Positions 1 through 7,992 of a stretch of 20,799 nt of DNA are shown here, piece by piece. The translations under genes and the position numbers were made by a program. Every line of letters starts with the position of its first letter. Position 1 is the stretch's first letter. Origin of the DNA: Ignavibacteriales bacterium. GTDB taxonomy: Bacteria; Bacteroidota; Ignavibacteria; Ignavibacteriales; Melioribacteraceae. The stretch is from the NCBI GenBank assembly GCA_016929735.1, contig JAFGID010000085.1, forward strand, positions 1 to 20,799. The letters run 5' to 3'. Under the pieces are notes generated by a model. The model was not told where the DNA came from and did not search any database. It saw only the letters and a program-made list of their open reading frames with translations.

Positions 1-515
1 ATAGAAATTATTTTATCATTTGTCTGAAAACCTAATTTATGTGCCGGACTATTTTCATGAATTAAACCTATTGTTGTTGTAACTGCAATTTGTTCACCAT
101 GAAAAAAGTTTATGTTCCAAAGAATTATAAATGCAAGAAGGAAGTTCATTATAACGCCGGCAGATATTACAAATATTTTTTGATATGTAGGTTTTGAACG
201 AAATTCATAAGGTTGTGGTTGTTTATTTAGAAAATCTTTATCAAAACTTTCATCTATCATTCCTGCAATTTTCACATAACCTCCGAGTGGTAAAAGTGAT
301 ACACGGTAATCTGTATTGCCTTCAAGATCGATATCTTTTGGCAACGAACCAAATGAAAAGCCTTTTAATTTATTCCAGCCGAATAATCTTTTTCCGAATC
401 CAAGTGCAAAGACATCAACACGCATCTTGCAAATTTTTGCAGCAGCAAAATGTCCGAATTCATGCACAAAAACTAATATTCCTACTACAATAATAAAATA
501 AATCACAAAATTCAC
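1..515 (-). CDS. rseP: RIP site-2 zinc metalloprotease RseP, N-terminal part
   Basis: Membrane-embedded M50 family protease that cuts transmembrane substrates, classically anti-sigma factors, during envelope stress. The gene runs off the left edge; about 171 residues are visible. The translation starts with a hydrophobic helix and carries the zinc motif HEFGH at residues 18-22, close to its place in E. coli RseP. A region with LPLGGYVKIAGM follows, then a second membrane helix around SAGVIMNFLLAFIIL, then the start of a PDZ domain (GLIHENSPAHKLGF). I chose a GTG start at 515: AGGAG lies 8 bases upstream and overlaps the TAG stop of dxr, and no better in-frame start is seen. It follows dxr by 11 bases, the usual dxr-rseP pairing. 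The family is certain; the substrate is not known from sequence. Confidence 0.93.
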   Translation of the reverse strand, partial: MNFVIYFIIVVGILVFVHEFGHFAAAKICKMRVDVFALGFGKRLFGWNKLKGFSFGSLPKDIDLEGNTDYRVSLLPLGGYVKIAGMIDESFDKDFLNKQPQPYEFRSKPTYQKIFVISAGVIMNFLLAFIILWNINFFHGEQIAVTTTIGLIHENSPAHKLGFQTNDKIIS

Positions 516-526
516 TTTATATTCTC

Positions 527-1672
527 CTAAATTTTAATGTTATTTACAAATTCTCTCGTTTTACAATCGCACTGCAAGATTTGTTCTAAATCACTTGCAG
601 AACTATTGTTAATTTTATTCATTGCTTCGTTTATTAAATGAATTATTTGAGTGAATTTAATTTCTTTTTTTAAGAATTTATTTACAGCAACCTCATTTGC
701 AGCATTAAGAATGCATGGTTTCAATCCTCCCTCTTGCAAGGCATTGTATGCAAGTTGTAAACATCCAAACTTATTCCTATCGGCTTCGAGAAATGTCAAA
801 CTACCGATTTCTGCAAAATCCGTCTGAATAAAATCGTTTGGCAATCTGTCCGGATATGTTAATGCATATTGAATTGGAATCCTCATATCGGGTATACTCA
901 ATTGTGCTTTTATTGAACCATCATTAAATTTAACCATGGAATGAATTACTGATTCAGGATGAATTACAATGTCAATTTTATTTAAAGGTAAATTAAAAAG
1001 ATGATACGCTTCAATTACCTCAAGTCCTTTATTCATCATTGTTGCAGAATCAATTGTAATTTTACTTCCCATCGCCCATTTAGGATGTTTTAATGCCTCA
1101 TCAACCGTTACGTTTGATAATTCTTCAATAGGTGTATTTAAAAATGGTCCACCTGATGCTGTTAGAATTATCTTTTCAATACTTTCATTCTTCTCACCAA
1201 CGAGACACTGAAAAATTGCACTATGCTCTGAATCAATTGGGATAATTTCAGATTTATATTTTCTTGCAAGTTCAATTACCAATTCACCGGCAGACACAAG
1301 AGTTTCTTTATTAGCCAAACCGATTTTTTTACTTCTTTTAATGCTTTCGATAGTTGGAAGTAAACCGGAAAAACCGACCATTGCAGCAATCAGTATATCA
1401 TAGTCTGCATTTCGTACAGCCTCAAGCATTCCATCTTGTTTCGATAAAACGCAGATATTTTTATTTATTTTTTTCTTTAAGATTTCTGATAATTCCTGAT
1501 TGTTAACCACTGCATATCTCGGTTCAAATTCTTCTATTTGTTTTTCAAGTAATTCGATGTTTGTATTGGTGCATAATACTTCAACATCAAATAATTTTGG
1601 AAATTTTCGGATGACATTGAGTGTGTTTACTCCGATAGAACCAGTTGAACCAAGTATAGCAATTTTTTTCAT
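527..1672 (-). CDS. dxr: 1-deoxy-D-xylulose-5-phosphate reductoisomerase
   Basis: Second enzyme of the MEP isoprenoid pathway; it converts deoxyxylulose 5-phosphate to 2-C-methylerythritol 4-phosphate with NADPH in the cytoplasm. Full length at 381 residues. The NADPH loop GSTGSIG is at 8-14 and LANKE at 119-123. Metal and substrate residues lie in IDSEHSAI (146-153, with D147 and E149) and MMNKGLE (212-218, with E218). HPKWAMG is at 196-202, HPESVIHS at 238-245 and NAANE at 323-327. All expected catalytic motifs are present. The ATG at 1672 gives the N-terminus MKKIAILGSTGSIG, as in homologues, although no strong Shine-Dalgarno sequence precedes it. It follows the DUF2279 gene by 39 bases and precedes rseP by 11 bases. 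Confidence 0.98.
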   Translation of the reverse strand: MKKIAILGSTGSIGVNTLNVIRKFPKLFDVEVLCTNTNIELLEKQIEEFEPRYAVVNNQELSEILKKKINKNICVLSKQDGMLEAVRNADYDILIAAMVGFSGLLPTIESIKRSKKIGLANKETLVSAGELVIELARKYKSEIIPIDSEHSAIFQCLVGEKNESIEKIILTASGGPFLNTPIEELSNVTVDEALKHPKWAMGSKITIDSATMMNKGLEVIEAYHLFNLPLNKIDIVIHPESVIHSMVKFNDGSIKAQLSIPDMRIPIQYALTYPDRLPNDFIQTDFAEIGSLTFLEADRNKFGCLQLAYNALQEGGLKPCILNAANEVAVNKFLKKEIKFTQIIHLINEAMNKINNSSASDLEQILQCDCKTREFVNNIKI

Positions 1673-1711
1673 TTTATAAAAAATCTTAAATGTATAAGCA
1701 ATAATAAATAA

Positions 1712-2560
1712 TTAATGTAACAAAAGTAACTCATATTTTGGTTCATAATAGGGCGAATATTTAATTCCCGGTGCAGGTGCGTGAAACATTTCAACAGCTT
1801 TAGAAAAAATATTCCAGCTTGGTTCTTCATAACCAAAAAGTTTTTCTAATTTGAAATCCAAACCTACAGCAAATTCTCTTTTTCTCGCATAATCAAAGAC
1901 GCTGAAACCAATAGCCGGCTGAATAAAATCAGGCCAGATTTTACCAATTGAATTAGGAAAAATGTTCGCAATGTCCATGGTTAGCCACCAATTAAATCCA
2001 TCATATTGTCTGAATTCATATAGAAAATCCTTCCTTTTATCATTTCTTTCAGGCCAAAAACTAAATTTAATTTTGAAATTATTAACTATCGGAAAGTAAT
2101 CTTGCAATAAACCAAATCCTAAACCACCGAGATTAAAAACAATATCCTGGTAATCAAAACCCCATTCAGTAAATCCATCTCCTACTTCAATTGCAAGAGC
2201 AAGAAAACCAGTACAAAGAGCTGACCACCACATAGATGTTTCTTTTGAATGACCTCCTAAATACATAATATTTTTTAACATATGGTATTCAAGGTTAGCT
2301 ACATAAAAATGGCCCACTTTATCCACTCCCCAAGCGTATGGAACAGTAAACCAATTATCTGATGAAAAGTGAAACGAGGAGGGTTTTGTATTCCAATAAA
2401 GAATATAAGCACTCGCTAAAGTTAAAACCACGCCACCCCCTGTTGCGAGATACGTTACATTTTTGCTATTCCAAAAGGAAGTAGTATCTTTATTAACATA
2501 TAAAGAATCTTGTGCAATAATTGTTGCAACCAAAAAAAATGTGACAATAAATTTTTTCAT
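1712..2560 (-). CDS. DUF2279-family exported/membrane protein
   Basis: Protein of unknown function with 282 residues. It has an N-terminal signal-like helix (residues 1-16, ending IIAQ) and a second hydrophobic segment around 37-55. Family hallmarks are DKVGHF (80-85), EVGDG (125-129) and FDYQDIVFNLGG (135-146). The spacing of D, H, E, D and N in these blocks matches the DUF2279 family as I remember it, so the family call rests on motif recall. The C-terminal half is rich in aromatic residues and reads like alternating strands (GFNWWLTMDIANIFP, FAVGLDF), which suggests an outer-membrane or periplasmic location. It starts 15 bases after the TonB-receptor-like gene stops and is 39 bases ahead of dxr, so co-transcription with both is likely. 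No enzyme activity can be assigned. Confidence 0.75.
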   Translation of the reverse strand: MKKFIVTFFLVATIIAQDSLYVNKDTTSFWNSKNVTYLATGGGVVLTLASAYILYWNTKPSSFHFSSDNWFTVPYAWGVDKVGHFYVANLEYHMLKNIMYLGGHSKETSMWWSALCTGFLALAIEVGDGFTEWGFDYQDIVFNLGGLGFGLLQDYFPIVNNFKIKFSFWPERNDKRKDFLYEFRQYDGFNWWLTMDIANIFPNSIGKIWPDFIQPAIGFSVFDYARKREFAVGLDFKLEKLFGYEEPSWNIFSKAVEMFHAPAPGIKYSPYYEPKYELLLLH

Positions 2561-2575
2561 AATAGTAATATAATT

Positions 2576-4546
2576 TTACAAAATTGAATTTAATAATAAT
2601 TCTACTTGAAAATGCAAGCTTAAATCGTGATAAGCACCCAAAGGATGTAAAGTATATTTTTGATTTAATAAATTTAACAATGATAAACTTACCCGTATTT
2701 TTCTTTCCCAAAAATATTTCTGTGCAGCTATATCCCACAAAAATATATTTTCCATCCTGTGTTTATAAATACCATTTGATTCAAATGTAACATTTTTAAA
2801 GTTCAACCAGTATGTGGCAGCAGTGTATGTAATCATTGTCCACAATGAAAAATTTTCTACTGGCTCGTAATTGATTCTATAAATTAGTTTATATTCGGGT
2901 AAAGTTTTTAATTCACGTATGAAAGAATTATCTCCTTTGCAAAATAATCTATATTGGAAAAATATTTTATGTTCTAAATTTGAAAACGGCTTATGAATTA
3001 TTTCTATTTTTGTTGCACCCGAATTACCCCCGACACCACCAAAGATGCGTGCAGGTGAATTAAAAGTAAAAGATGAGTCATTGAACTTGTATAAGTATGA
3101 TTCATAATAAAAATTAGAAAACCAGCCTAAATTAAATCCTATATTTACTTTTAAATTCTCAAGTAAGTGAATATTCAAATCCACATCTGTTAATATTTGA
3201 TTTTGTTTATAAGATAAATTATATATTAAATAAAAAAAACTATTGCTTTTTAAATAATCATACCCCTGAATAGTCCAGTTCCAAATATTATTTTCCTCTG
3301 ACAATAATTTTTCAAAATAAGACAGAGAATAATGCAAAGAAATATTTCGAACAATGGTGTAAACTGATGAAAAAGTTGATTTGATAGCTAAATGTTTATC
3401 AATAATCGTGGACATAAAATCTATATTTATAAAAAAATCTTTTAGAAGATTTGTGTTTACTGAACAGTACAATTTGCAAATATTAATATTTTCCTTTTTT
3501 TTCAAGTATTTGCTGTTCAAAGAATTCTGTTCAAAACTGCCGCCAATATTGAAATTGATAAAATCGTAAGATTTAAGATATTCAAGATTAGCAAATAACT
3601 TGGTGTTGTTCCAGTCAAAATCAGTCGTCATCAAATCATCTGTTTCGTAAATTTTATTTTTAGAATATTTTGCTTTATATTTAATTTGTGATTTATCCGA
3701 AACATTAATATTTCCATTAAGTCCCAAGTGAAAACTGGAAGTCATAACAGGGAACTCTCTGCCCACAGGCTCGAAGAAAATCAAATCACTACCAGCGGGT
3801 GGTAAGAAAAATTGATCTTCACAAGTAGAATATCCAACAAACAAATTATGTTTTCCCCCAAGTCCGTTAAAATAAATTGTCAATGATGGAGTTAGCAAAC
3901 AAATTCCAAGATTTTTCCACTTAACACCTTTCTGCCTTTGAGTAATTTGCCTGTCTGTTGCAGAATGCGTTTGAGAGATAAGATTTAGTATGCTGTAGAA
4001 ATTTTCAGATTTATAAGAAAACGATGCCGAATGATCAGGACCTAATTCCTCTACATTCACATGTTCTGATTGTGTATATGCCCATGGTCCCGGGTCACCT
4101 ATTTCATTACCTGTTGCATATCGTAAATTAGCTGAAAATTCTGTAGTTGGAATTTTCGTGTAAATTGCCATTATTCCCCCGTCTGCATATTCGCCCTCAT
4201 ACAGTTGAGGTGTGGAAATAATAACAATTGAATCAATCTGCCCGACAGTAATTGGAAGTGCATTTAATTGCTTTAAATTTAAAAAGTCCAAGGAATATTT
4301 TTGACCATTTAATAACACAATCCAATCTTGACTTTTTATAAGATTATTAGGGTTTGAGTAATAACGAAAGCCATCCAAAGTGTAACTGTCCCATCTGTTT
4401 ATTAATGAAAAAATATCTGATAATCTTTTTATACCTGAATTGGAGATCTCATTAGCGTAAATAATTTGATTATTGATATTATTATTATTCTGTGAATAAT
4501 AATTAAAGACCATTATAAAAAACAACACACCTAAATACTTTTTCAT
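2576..4546 (-). CDS. TonB-dependent receptor-like outer membrane protein
   Basis: Probable outer-membrane beta-barrel of the TonB-dependent receptor type, 656 residues. A signal peptide covers about residues 1-19. Residues 25-133 look like a plug domain: ISNSGIKRLSDIFSLI, then WIVLLNG (75-81), IDSIVII, and ADGGIMAIYTK (121-131), the place where receptors usually read GAINIITK. The rest is strand-rich barrel and ends in the family-like stretch VSLSLLNLLNQKYTLHPLGA followed by a final strand. It lacks the N-terminal carboxypeptidase-like domain of SusC-type receptors, has no clear TonB box, and is shorter than most transporters. Its ATG overlaps the stop of the upstream gene by 4 bases (ATGA), so translational coupling is likely. 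The ligand is unknown. Confidence 0.8.
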   Translation of the reverse strand: MKKYLGVLFFIMVFNYYSQNNNNINNQIIYANEISNSGIKRLSDIFSLINRWDSYTLDGFRYYSNPNNLIKSQDWIVLLNGQKYSLDFLNLKQLNALPITVGQIDSIVIISTPQLYEGEYADGGIMAIYTKIPTTEFSANLRYATGNEIGDPGPWAYTQSEHVNVEELGPDHSASFSYKSENFYSILNLISQTHSATDRQITQRQKGVKWKNLGICLLTPSLTIYFNGLGGKHNLFVGYSTCEDQFFLPPAGSDLIFFEPVGREFPVMTSSFHLGLNGNINVSDKSQIKYKAKYSKNKIYETDDLMTTDFDWNNTKLFANLEYLKSYDFINFNIGGSFEQNSLNSKYLKKKENINICKLYCSVNTNLLKDFFINIDFMSTIIDKHLAIKSTFSSVYTIVRNISLHYSLSYFEKLLSEENNIWNWTIQGYDYLKSNSFFYLIYNLSYKQNQILTDVDLNIHLLENLKVNIGFNLGWFSNFYYESYLYKFNDSSFTFNSPARIFGGVGGNSGATKIEIIHKPFSNLEHKIFFQYRLFCKGDNSFIRELKTLPEYKLIYRINYEPVENFSLWTMITYTAATYWLNFKNVTFESNGIYKHRMENIFLWDIAAQKYFWERKIRVSLSLLNLLNQKYTLHPLGAYHDLSLHFQVELLLNSIL

Positions 4547-5133
4547 TTCATAAATTCCATAAGCCAGTTAGGACTCTCAAACTTATGACTAATTCCGATT
4601 TGAAAATAAGTCAGTTCAAATGATGGATAAAAATATACCTTTTGATAATCAATCTTAGAAAATATGTACCATTCGTCAAATAATTTATGGGATAATTCAA
4701 CACCAAAACCAAGGAGTAATTCCCTTTCAATTAAAAATCCTTCATGAACAAACATTTCTGGGGATATAAAGTCCATTTGTGCCATACCAAATTTTCCGTA
4801 AGGTGATATTTTGAAATTCAATGGGAGTTCAAATTCCTCACCCCAGTCAAGAAATGCAACAAGATAATTAAAATCTGGTTGTGCTGGTTTGTCTATACTA
4901 ACACAATAAGAATAATTTAGTCCCAAACGAATATAGCCCAAATAAAAAGGAGTTTGTAAATAGCCGCTTAATCCTTCAACTGAATGCCAGTATTTATGAA
5001 ATTCATTTTTATTGAAATTATATAAATATCCAGCGCCAATTTTTATGTTTTCAAAAGGAAATTTTTCTTGAGCAAAATTCAGGTTTAGACAGAAAAAATA
5101 AATTAAAATGTAAGAAAAGATATTTTTGTACAT
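4543..5133 (-). CDS. Small exported outer-membrane-type beta-barrel protein
   Basis: I do not recognise this 196-residue protein as a named family. It has a clear signal peptide (residues 1-21, ending NFAQ). The mature part alternates hydrophobic and polar residues and has many Tyr, Phe and Gly in strand-like blocks, for example IKIGAGYLYNF, GYIRLGLNYSY, ISPYGKFGMAQ, LLLGFGVELSHK and LTYFQIGISHKF. That pattern is typical of 8-stranded outer-membrane barrels. It overlaps the TonB-receptor-like gene by 4 bases, so the two products are probably made in a coupled way and may work together at the outer membrane. It is the first gene of the leftward run that ends in dxr and rseP. Confidence 0.65.
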   Translation of the reverse strand: MYKNIFSYILIYFFCLNLNFAQEKFPFENIKIGAGYLYNFNKNEFHKYWHSVEGLSGYLQTPFYLGYIRLGLNYSYCVSIDKPAQPDFNYLVAFLDWGEEFELPLNFKISPYGKFGMAQMDFISPEMFVHEGFLIERELLLGFGVELSHKLFDEWYIFSKIDYQKVYFYPSFELTYFQIGISHKFESPNWLMEFMK

Positions 5134-5154
5134 AAAAATTTTCTAAAATATATG

Positions 5155-5162
5155 CAAATATA
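5155..5162 (-). promoter_or_regulatory. Candidate -7 element for the leftward outer-membrane/dxr run
   Basis: On the minus strand this reads TATATTTG, a match to the Bacteroidetes -7 element TAnnTTTG. It lies about 22 bases upstream of the ATG at 5133. The -33 position about 20 bases further upstream reads TTTA or TTAG, not TTTG, so the match is partial and the region is very AT-rich. Confidence 0.3.
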
Positions 5163-5266
5163 ATTTATAAATTTGGTAAGTCTAAATAATTTTTATTAAA
5201 GGCTTAAATTTTGTATTATCGTAAGTAAATTTTTTTTGTTTTATAAATATTTTATTAAAATTTTTT

Positions 5267-5902
5267 ATGGATCTCTCATCAATATTCAACTCCGAAATTT
5301 ACACTTGGGTAATAATTCCCTTGCTTATCTTTTTTGCAAGAATAATGGATGTTTCTATAGGAACGATTAGAATTATTTTCGTTTCGAGAAACAATAAATT
5401 GCTTGCTCCTATTCTTGGTTTTTTTGAAGTATTTATATGGTTGTTAGCAATTCAACAAGTGATGCAAAATCTGCACAATATTTTTTGTTATTTTGCTTAT
5501 GCTACTGGTTTTGCTATGGGAAATCTACTTGGTATTTTTATTGAAGAAAAATTAGCAGTAGGCAAAGTCGTTATTCGAATAATTACTCAAAGATCAGCGA
5601 CAGAACTCGTTTCAGAGTTAAATTCAAATGGTTATGGCGTTACTAATATTCCAGCTGAGGGCTCCAGAGGAAAAGTGAATGTTGTCTATACAATAATTGA
5701 ACGGCACGATTTGGAAAAAGTTATTAAAATGGTTAATCACTTTAATCCGAAAGCATTTTATACGGTTGAAGATATTCGTTCTGTTAAGGAAGGGGTTTTC
5801 CCAGGAAAAAAGAAAAAGAAATTCAATCTTTTCCACAAACCACGAATATTGGACAAATTAAAATTTTACCATAAAACTGGTAATAAACAAAAAGAAAAAT
5901 AA
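5267..5902 (+). CDS. UPF0316 (DUF2179/DUF5698) membrane protein
   Basis: Integral membrane protein of the UPF0316 group (B. subtilis YebE-like), 211 residues; function not known. Three hydrophobic helices are visible at about residues 11-31, 45-65 and 70-92. The segment ARIMDVSIGTIRIIFVSRN (24-42) is the conserved block of the family. A soluble DUF2179 domain follows at about 100-170 (ITQRSATELVSELNSNGYGV, then VNVVYTIIERHDLEKV and AFYTVEDIRSVKEGVFP). The tail is very basic (KKKKKKF and similar) and is probably cytoplasmic. The ATG at 5267 has no clear Shine-Dalgarno sequence. It stands alone, divergent from the outer-membrane run on the left and 80 bases before rpsU. Confidence 0.85.
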   Translation: MDLSSIFNSEIYTWVIIPLLIFFARIMDVSIGTIRIIFVSRNNKLLAPILGFFEVFIWLLAIQQVMQNLHNIFCYFAYATGFAMGNLLGIFIEEKLAVGKVVIRIITQRSATELVSELNSNGYGVTNIPAEGSRGKVNVVYTIIERHDLEKVIKMVNHFNPKAFYTVEDIRSVKEGVFPGKKKKKFNLFHKPRILDKLKFYHKTGNKQKEK

Positions 5903-5917
5903 TTTTCTTATAATATT

Positions 5918-5949
5918 ATTGCAATTTAATTGATTTTATCCTACATTTG
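5918..5949 (+). promoter_or_regulatory. Candidate Bacteroidetes-type promoter of rpsU
   Basis: ATTG at 5918-5921, then 20 bases, then TACATTTG at 5942-5949, a fit to the -33/-7 pattern TTTG with TAnnTTTG. Transcription would start near 5957, about 26 bases before the rpsU start codon, leaving room for the AGGA at 5971-5974. Confidence 0.5.
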
Positions 5950-5982
5950 TAAACTTTTTTAAATAAAAATAGGAATTTTAAC

Positions 5983-6180
5983 TTGATAGGAATTATTATT
6001 CAGGAAAAAGAAAACATTGACAGAGCAATAAAGAGATTTAAGAAGAAATATGAACGCTCGGGTATCTTAAAAGAATTCAAGAGACGGACATTCTTTCAGA
6101 AGCCATCAATAGAAAAACGCTTGGAAAGAATTAAAGCTAAACGACGTGCTGCAAGAGAAACCGCAAGAAGAAACGCTTAG
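5983..6180 (+). CDS. rpsU: 30S ribosomal protein S21
   Basis: Small-subunit ribosomal protein S21, 65 residues, very basic. The sequence shows the family core ENIDRAIKRFKKKYERSGIL (residues 10-29), then EFKRRTFFQKPS and a long basic helix, ERIKAKRRAARETARRNA. The start is TTG at 5983: AGGA is 8 bases upstream, and starting here gives the N-terminus MIGIIIQEKE, which lines up with other S21 proteins. Its stop lies only 3 bases from the stop of the convergent LOG-family gene, so there is no room for a separate terminator between them. A good candidate promoter lies directly upstream. Confidence 0.95.
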   Translation: MIGIIIQEKENIDRAIKRFKKKYERSGILKEFKRRTFFQKPSIEKRLERIKAKRRAARETARRNA

Positions 6181-6183
6181 CTT

Positions 6184-6993
6184 TTACAAATAATATTTTT
6201 TGAAGTGCTCAGTAATCTTATTAAACGCTTCATCAACATCATTACAAAATTCAATTAATTTTTTATCGTTTGCGCTAATCATTCCATTACTTAGTAGTGC
6301 ATCGAAATTAATTATTTCATTCCAATACTTTTTATCATATACTAAAATGCAAATTTTCTTTCTGACTTTTTTCGTCTGAATTAAAGTTAATACTTCCATC
6401 AATTCATCCATTGTTCCAAAACCGCCCGGAAATGCAATCAATGCTTTTGCCAAGTAAATAAACCAAAATTTTCTCATAAAAAAGTAATGAAATTCAAACG
6501 CTAAATTCCTTTTCACATATTTATTGATATACTGTTCAGTTGGGATACTAATATTTAATCCAATAGAATCACCGCCAGCCAATTTTGCACCTTTGTTAGC
6601 AGCTTCCATAATACCTGGACCACCCCCACTACAGATTATAAATCTCTTCTGGTCTGTCTTAAGGTTCATAGACCAATTAGTTAATCGTTTTGATAATTCA
6701 ACGGCATCTTCATAATATTTAGATAGTTCCAAAGACTTTTGTGCCTCCCGTATTTTTTTATTTGGGGAATCGTGATTTGAGTATTTATTTTTTGAGATGT
6801 TAGCCATTTTTTTTAATGCTTCTGCTCGGGATACTATTCTTGATGAACCAAAAAAGACAATCGTATCTGCAATTTTATTATCACGAAATCTGGCTTGTGG
6901 CTCGTAAAATTCAGAAAGAATTCGGACCGTTCTTGCATCAGGAGAATTAAGAAAATCTAAGTCTTTATAAGCTTTAGGTGGTTTATTATTCAA
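6184..6993 (-). CDS. LOG family protein (TIGR00730 Rossmann fold)
   Basis: Lysine-decarboxylase-like LOG family. Characterised members are phosphoribohydrolases that release a free base from cytokinin or nucleoside 5'-monophosphates; the substrate here is not known. Visible motifs are the Rossmann start IADTIVFFGSSRI, then SGGGPGIMEAANKGA, FMRKFWF, and PGGFGTMDELMEV, which contains the signature PGGxGTxxE. I chose TTG at 6993 (269 residues). GAAAGAGG lies about 6 bases upstream, and the protein then starts MNNKPPKAYKDLDF, as in soluble relatives. The frame stays open to an ATG at 7086, but that would add a 31-residue hydrophobic stretch and would start upstream of the candidate promoter at 7044..7074. 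Divergent from the rubrerythrin operon. Confidence 0.88.
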   Translation of the reverse strand: MNNKPPKAYKDLDFLNSPDARTVRILSEFYEPQARFRDNKIADTIVFFGSSRIVSRAEALKKMANISKNKYSNHDSPNKKIREAQKSLELSKYYEDAVELSKRLTNWSMNLKTDQKRFIICSGGGPGIMEAANKGAKLAGGDSIGLNISIPTEQYINKYVKRNLAFEFHYFFMRKFWFIYLAKALIAFPGGFGTMDELMEVLTLIQTKKVRKKICILVYDKKYWNEIINFDALLSNGMISANDKKLIEFCNDVDEAFNKITEHFKKYYL

Positions 6994-7043
6994 TTTTATA
7001 CCTCTTTCTAAAGATAATAATTTAAAAATAATATTTATAGTAG

Positions 7044-7074
7044 CAAAAATATAAAATATAGTTCGTAAGTCAAA
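7044..7074 (-). promoter_or_regulatory. Candidate promoter of the LOG-family gene
   Basis: On the minus strand TTTG (7074-7071), then 19 bases, then TATTTTTG (7051-7044), an exact fit to TTTG / TAnnTTTG. Transcription would start near 7037, about 44 bases before the TTG start at 6993. It lies inside the longer open frame, which argues against the ATG at 7086 as the start. Confidence 0.5.
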
Positions 7075-7235
7075 ACATTTACACACTAACGTTTGAAGGT
7101 GTTTTATTTATTTTATAAAATTTGCATTAAAAAAATTAGTATCCTCTAAACAATTAAAATTGAATTTTGTTTTTAAAAATTTTTTTATATTACATTATTA
7201 AATTAAAAATATTTATAACTTTGGGAGTAAATAAA

Positions 7236-7739
7236 ATGAGAAAAATGACAGAAAATTCTCTTCACGAAGCATTTGCTGGAGAATCAATGGCACATATGAA
7301 ATATGAAGCATTCAGTAAGGTTGCAGACAAAGAAGGATATAAAAATATTGCTCGCTTATTCAAAGCAATTGCCTACGCTGAACTGGTTCATGCAAATAAT
7401 CATGCAAGAAATTTAGGAATAATTAAAACAACAGTTGAGAATTTGCAAACAGGAATCGATGGTGAAAATTTCGAGATTGAGGAAATGTATCCTGCCTATG
7501 ATGCGATTGCAAAACTACAGGGTGAAAAGGGAGCTGAAAAATCATTTTTCTTTGCAATTGAAGCTGAAAAAATACATTCAGAAATGTATAAAGAGGCAAA
7601 ACAAAATGTCGAAGCAGGTAAAGATCCTGATTACAAAGATATTTATATTTGTGATGTTTGTGGATATACTCATATCGGTGAGTTTGAAGGTAAATGTCCT
7701 ATTTGTAATGCACCAAAGGATAGATTTACAAAGTTTTAA
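7236..7739 (+). CDS. rbr: Rubrerythrin
   Basis: Cytoplasmic diiron peroxidase that reduces hydrogen peroxide with electrons from rubredoxin; 167 residues. The N-terminal four-helix domain has the expected ligands: E16 in FAGESMAH, E49 and H52 in AELVH, E82/E83, and E111 with H114 in EAEKIH. The C-terminal rubredoxin domain has C139/C142 (YICDVCGY) and C154/C157 (GKCPIC). The chosen ATG at 7236 has GGGAG 8 bases upstream and gives MRKMTENSLHEAF, the normal start. The frame is open 69 bases further to an ATG at 7167, but the extra residues are hydrophobic and not family-like. First gene of the oxygen-defence cluster; 88 bases separate it from the rubredoxin gene. Confidence 0.96.
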   Translation: MRKMTENSLHEAFAGESMAHMKYEAFSKVADKEGYKNIARLFKAIAYAELVHANNHARNLGIIKTTVENLQTGIDGENFEIEEMYPAYDAIAKLQGEKGAEKSFFFAIEAEKIHSEMYKEAKQNVEAGKDPDYKDIYICDVCGYTHIGEFEGKCPICNAPKDRFTKF

Positions 7740-7827
7740 TTTGAAACCTTAATTATTTTGTTTATTCTTATCTTATGTATTTTTAATATTTTAAAATTAA
7801 TTTTTATCAATTTAAATGGAGTTAAAG

Positions 7828-7992
7828 ATGAAAAAGTATGTATGCACAGTTTGCAATTATATTTATGACCCTGCTGAGGGAGATCCTGATAGTGGAATAG
7901 CACCAGGAACAGCTTTCGAAGATATACCCGAAGATTGGGTATGTCCATTATGTGGAGTTGGAAAAGAAGATTTTGAGGAGTTAAAAGATTAA
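7828..7992 (+). CDS. Rubredoxin
   Basis: Small electron carrier with one iron held by four cysteines; 54 residues. The protein reads MKKYVCTVCNYIYDPAEGDP at the start. C6 and C9 form the first pair, and C39 and C42 form the second in WVCPLCGVGKEDF. The GIAPGTAFEDIPEDW region in the middle is typical. A GGAG (7818-7821) is upstream of the ATG. The TAA stop overlaps the ATG of the flavodiiron gene by one base (TAATG), which implies coupled translation. This fits the known role of rubredoxin as electron donor to flavodiiron proteins, rubrerythrin and superoxide reductase, all encoded beside it. Confidence 0.97.
   Translation: MKKYVCTVCNYIYDPAEGDPDSGIAPGTAFEDIPEDWVCPLCGVGKEDFEELKD

Noticed and set aside
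194..501. Plus-strand open frames over the left end
   Set aside because: They are antisense to rseP, whose HEFGH and PDZ regions show the coding strand clearly.
7092..7124. TTTG, 20 bases, TAAAATTTG as a rubrerythrin promoter
   Set aside because: The -7 element has one extra base compared with TAnnTTTG and would leave a leader of about 100 bases; too weak to list as a feature.
7216..7223. TAACTTTG, a -7-like match just before rubrerythrin
   Set aside because: It would start the RNA at or after the GGGAG ribosome site and no TTTG lies 19-21 bases upstream.
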